Positions 5,796 to 7,544 of a stretch of 7,544 nt of DNA are shown here, in pieces. The DNA is from an uncultured Roseiflexaceae bacterium (GTDB taxonomy: Bacteria > Chloroflexota > Chloroflexia > Chloroflexales > Roseiflexaceae): the NCBI GenBank assembly GCA_903932805.1, contig CAIZHO010000436.1, positions 1 to 7,544 of the forward strand. The letters run 5' to 3'. The position numbers and the translations under genes were made by a program. Each line of letters begins with the position of its first letter. Position 1 is the first letter of the stretch. The notes beneath the pieces are model-generated. The model had not been told where the DNA came from. It saw nothing but the letters and a program-made list of their open reading frames with translations, and searched no databases.

Positions 5796-7091
5796 ATGCG
5801 AATCCCGACCCTGGTCCGATTGAGTGCCATCCACGTCTCTGTCGCGTTGACGTTGTTGCCCATCAACAGCACCCTCAACCGCATCATGATTACCGAACTG
5901 GGCATTTCTGCTACCCTCGTCGCATTACTCGTATCGGTGCCATATTTGCTTTCGCCCATGCAACTCTGGATCGGGTCACTCGGCGAACAACGCCCAATCT
6001 GGGGCTACCACCGGAGCCCCTACATCATCATCGGACTCTTCCTGTGTGCATTTGGAGCAGCCAGCTCACCCACCGCTGCGTTTGCCATATATGACGGGTT
6101 GTGGTGGGGCATACCGTTTGGCTTTGTCGCGTTCGGTGCGTGGGGCTTCGGATTCAACTTTGCGACAGTCTCGTATCTCGCCTTGGCGACCGAGCTGTCG
6201 AGCCCCCAAGAACGCTCCAAAACAGTCGGCGTGATGTGGTTTGTCCTCATCCTGAGCATGATCATTGGCGGTATCAGTTTTTCTCGTGCCATCGAGCCCT
6301 ACTCACACGAACGGCTCATCACTGCCTTTATCGAGATGGCCGGTTTGGCACTGGGTATCGGTCTGCTGGGCGTCATCGGGCTTGAGCAACGCGGTCCTGC
6401 AGCAGTACCCGCCGAGCAGCGACCCAGCATGCAGGTCGTTTTGCGCACCGTATGGGGCAATCCGCAGGCCAAACGGTTCTTCGTCTATCTCATCTTATTG
6501 TTGGTTGGCTTGCTGGGTCAGGATGTCTTGCTCGAGCCCTACGCCGGCGACATCTTCGGTGTTCCACCTGCGGTCACCACACGCTATACCTCGATCTGGG
6601 GAGCGACGTTGTTGCTGGGGCTCTTGATTACCAGCCCACTCACCAAACGCTACGGGATCAAGCGCGTCGCAGGCAGTGGGGCGGTCATCGCAGCACTCGG
6701 GTTGGGGTTGATTGTGTCAGCCGGTGCGATTCATGAAGTCGGACTGTTGGTACCAGGGCTGGCGGTGTTCGGCTTTGGGTCGGGGATTTCTACCGCGGCC
6801 AACCTTGCGCTGATGCTCGACATGACCGTGTCGGGCCAGGTCGGCATCTTCATTGGCGCCTGGGGCGTGGCAGATGCACTGGCGCGCTTCGGGGGCACCA
6901 TGCTCAGTGGGATCATCCGCGATGTCGTCGGGTATGCCCTCGGGAGCGTGTATGCGGGCTACGCCGTCGTCTTCGGCATCGAGATAGCGCTGTTCGGCTT
7001 TTCGCTCATCCTACTGCGACACATCGAAGTCGGGGCATTCACCCGACATGCGACCACCCGCGATGTCATTGCCGCAGCCGGCAACGTGTAG
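5796..7091 (+). CDS. PucC/BCH2-family major facilitator superfamily protein
   Basis: A 431-residue integral membrane protein with about twelve hydrophobic segments, the usual MFS number, split by a hydrophilic central linker (about 197-225). Features of the PucC/LhaA/BCH2 branch are the N-terminal LPINSTLNRIMITELG, WGYHRSPYIIIG (69-80), the segment at 116-145 (FNFATVSYLALATEL then SPQER), the stretch LLEPYAGDIFG (245-255) after helix 7, and GSGISTAANLALMLDMT in the second half. In purple bacteria PucC and LhaA assist assembly of light-harvesting complexes, and relatives in phototrophs are thought to handle bacteriochlorophyll or related pigments. Members also occur without a known role, and no photosynthesis gene is adjacent here, so the substrate is not established. 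The reading frame is complete. It converges with the DUF711 gene after 42 bases, with no strong terminator between them. Confidence 0.88.
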   Translation: MRIPTLVRLSAIHVSVALTLLPINSTLNRIMITELGISATLVALLVSVPYLLSPMQLWIGSLGEQRPIWGYHRSPYIIIGLFLCAFGAASSPTAAFAIYDGLWWGIPFGFVAFGAWGFGFNFATVSYLALATELSSPQERSKTVGVMWFVLILSMIIGGISFSRAIEPYSHERLITAFIEMAGLALGIGLLGVIGLEQRGPAAVPAEQRPSMQVVLRTVWGNPQAKRFFVYLILLLVGLLGQDVLLEPYAGDIFGVPPAVTTRYTSIWGATLLLGLLITSPLTKRYGIKRVAGSGAVIAALGLGLIVSAGAIHEVGLLVPGLAVFGFGSGISTAANLALMLDMTVSGQVGIFIGAWGVADALARFGGTMLSGIIRDVVGYALGSVYAGYAVVFGIEIALFGFSLILLRHIEVGAFTRHATTRDVIAAAGNV

Positions 7092-7133
7092 CACTCCCGC
7101 CTGCACACGGTGCGTCAGCACGTCTGGGTGCAA

Positions 7134-7544
7134 TCATTGCAAAACGCTGGCTTCGCAGAAGAACGACGCGAGCGCCGGCGGCAAAATTTCGGCAAAGCGC
7201 GTCGTATCGCCGACGGCATGACCGGCGAGGGGCATCAGACGTGCAGTGAGTGGTTTTTTGAGCGCTGTCGCTACAGATGCTACCTCGCGATACATCCCCG
7301 CGAGCGCGTCGATCGACACATCTGCCGCGAGCGGGATCGTGTCGAGCCCCGTGCCGCAGACCGTACTAAATGCCAACAAATCCCGCAACGTATAGCGCCC
7401 CTCGCGTGCCCGCTGGGCCAATACTGCATCCTCGACCACCGGCAACATAATGCCCGAAAAGCCCAACTGCGTGACCGCACAGGCGCGGATCGTCGCCGTC
7501 AAGGCGCGTACCGCACTCAGCGTGCCCCAGCCACCAAACGGCAC
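7134..7544 (-). CDS. DUF711/UPF0210 family protein, C-terminal part (cut by right edge)
   Basis: Only the last 136 residues are in the window; the codon at 7544 is GTG but is internal to the protein rather than a start. The segments FGGWGT, GFSGIMLPVVEDAVLA, EGRYTLRDLL, CGTGLDTIPL and KPLTARLMP match, in order, the conserved C-terminal half of the DUF711 (UPF0210) family, which is annotated as related in fold to pyruvate formate-lyase-type proteins and whose reaction is unknown. Family members usually continue with a PGKKAGD-like motif; here it reads LAGHAVGD, without the two lysines, and the last 20 or so residues (LPPALASFFCEA) differ from the typical ending. The frame ends at TGA 7136-7134. 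No neighbour suggests a function. Confidence 0.85.
   Translation of the reverse strand: MPFGGWGTLSAVRALTATIRACAVTQLGFSGIMLPVVEDAVLAQRAREGRYTLRDLLAFSTVCGTGLDTIPLAADVSIDALAGMYREVASVATALKKPLTARLMPLAGHAVGDTTRFAEILPPALASFFCEASVLQ

Noticed and set aside
7092..7133. Possible terminator hairpin between the MFS and DUF711 genes
   Set aside because: Only short stems (for example GTGC/GCAC, four pairs) are present, with no T run.
1..7544. Search for a new defence, mobile or CRISPR-type system
   Set aside because: No repeat array, transposase, integrase, reverse transcriptase, toxin-antitoxin pair or terminal inverted repeats were seen; gene content is housekeeping or metabolic.

Overview
The window looks like chromosomal DNA of a moderately GC-rich bacterium, most likely of the Chloroflexota class Chloroflexia (green filamentous bacteria). 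The reasons are the short non-proteobacterial type of GyrB (640 residues, with a PTDINGLH segment I associate with this phylum) and a PucC/BCH2-type transporter, a family tied mostly to phototrophs. This placement is inference from protein character, not from a database search. Coding is dense and ordinary. There is no mobile element, CRISPR array, rRNA gene or phage gene.

Layout. Bases 1-538 (minus) hold the N-terminal 179 residues of a PIG-L/LmbE-type zinc deacetylase, running off the left edge. A divergent gap (539-692) carries promoters. Bases 693-1703 (plus) encode an unrecognised six-helix membrane protein, followed 58 bases later by gyrB (1762-3684, plus). Bases 3685-4046 hold no protein gene. 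They hold an 18-bp duplicated element ending in a perfect 30-bp palindrome, a near-consensus promoter, two tandem tRNA-Ala genes (anticodons CGC and GGC, both with the G3:U70 identity pair and encoded CCA), and a strong intrinsic terminator. Bases 4047-5144 (plus) encode an M24 'pita-bread' protein that has lost three of the five usual metal ligands. A hairpin at 5158-5190 separates it from a convergent PhnB-like VOC protein (5204-5647, minus). A divergent gap with a perfect 14-bp dyad leads to the PucC/BCH2-like MFS protein (5796-7091, plus). This converges on the C-terminal part of a DUF711/UPF0210 protein (7134-7544, minus), cut by the right edge.

The genes do not form one pathway. The core units are gyrB (DNA supercoiling), possibly cotranscribed with the membrane protein, and the tRNA-Ala operon, which is a self-contained transcription unit with its own promoter and terminator. 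The others look like independent single-gene units.

I found no convincing undescribed multi-gene system. The points most worth a second look are the probable pseudoenzyme of the M24 family, the two mutually exclusive hairpins between gyrB and the tRNAs, and the dyad sitting on the promoter of the VOC gene.
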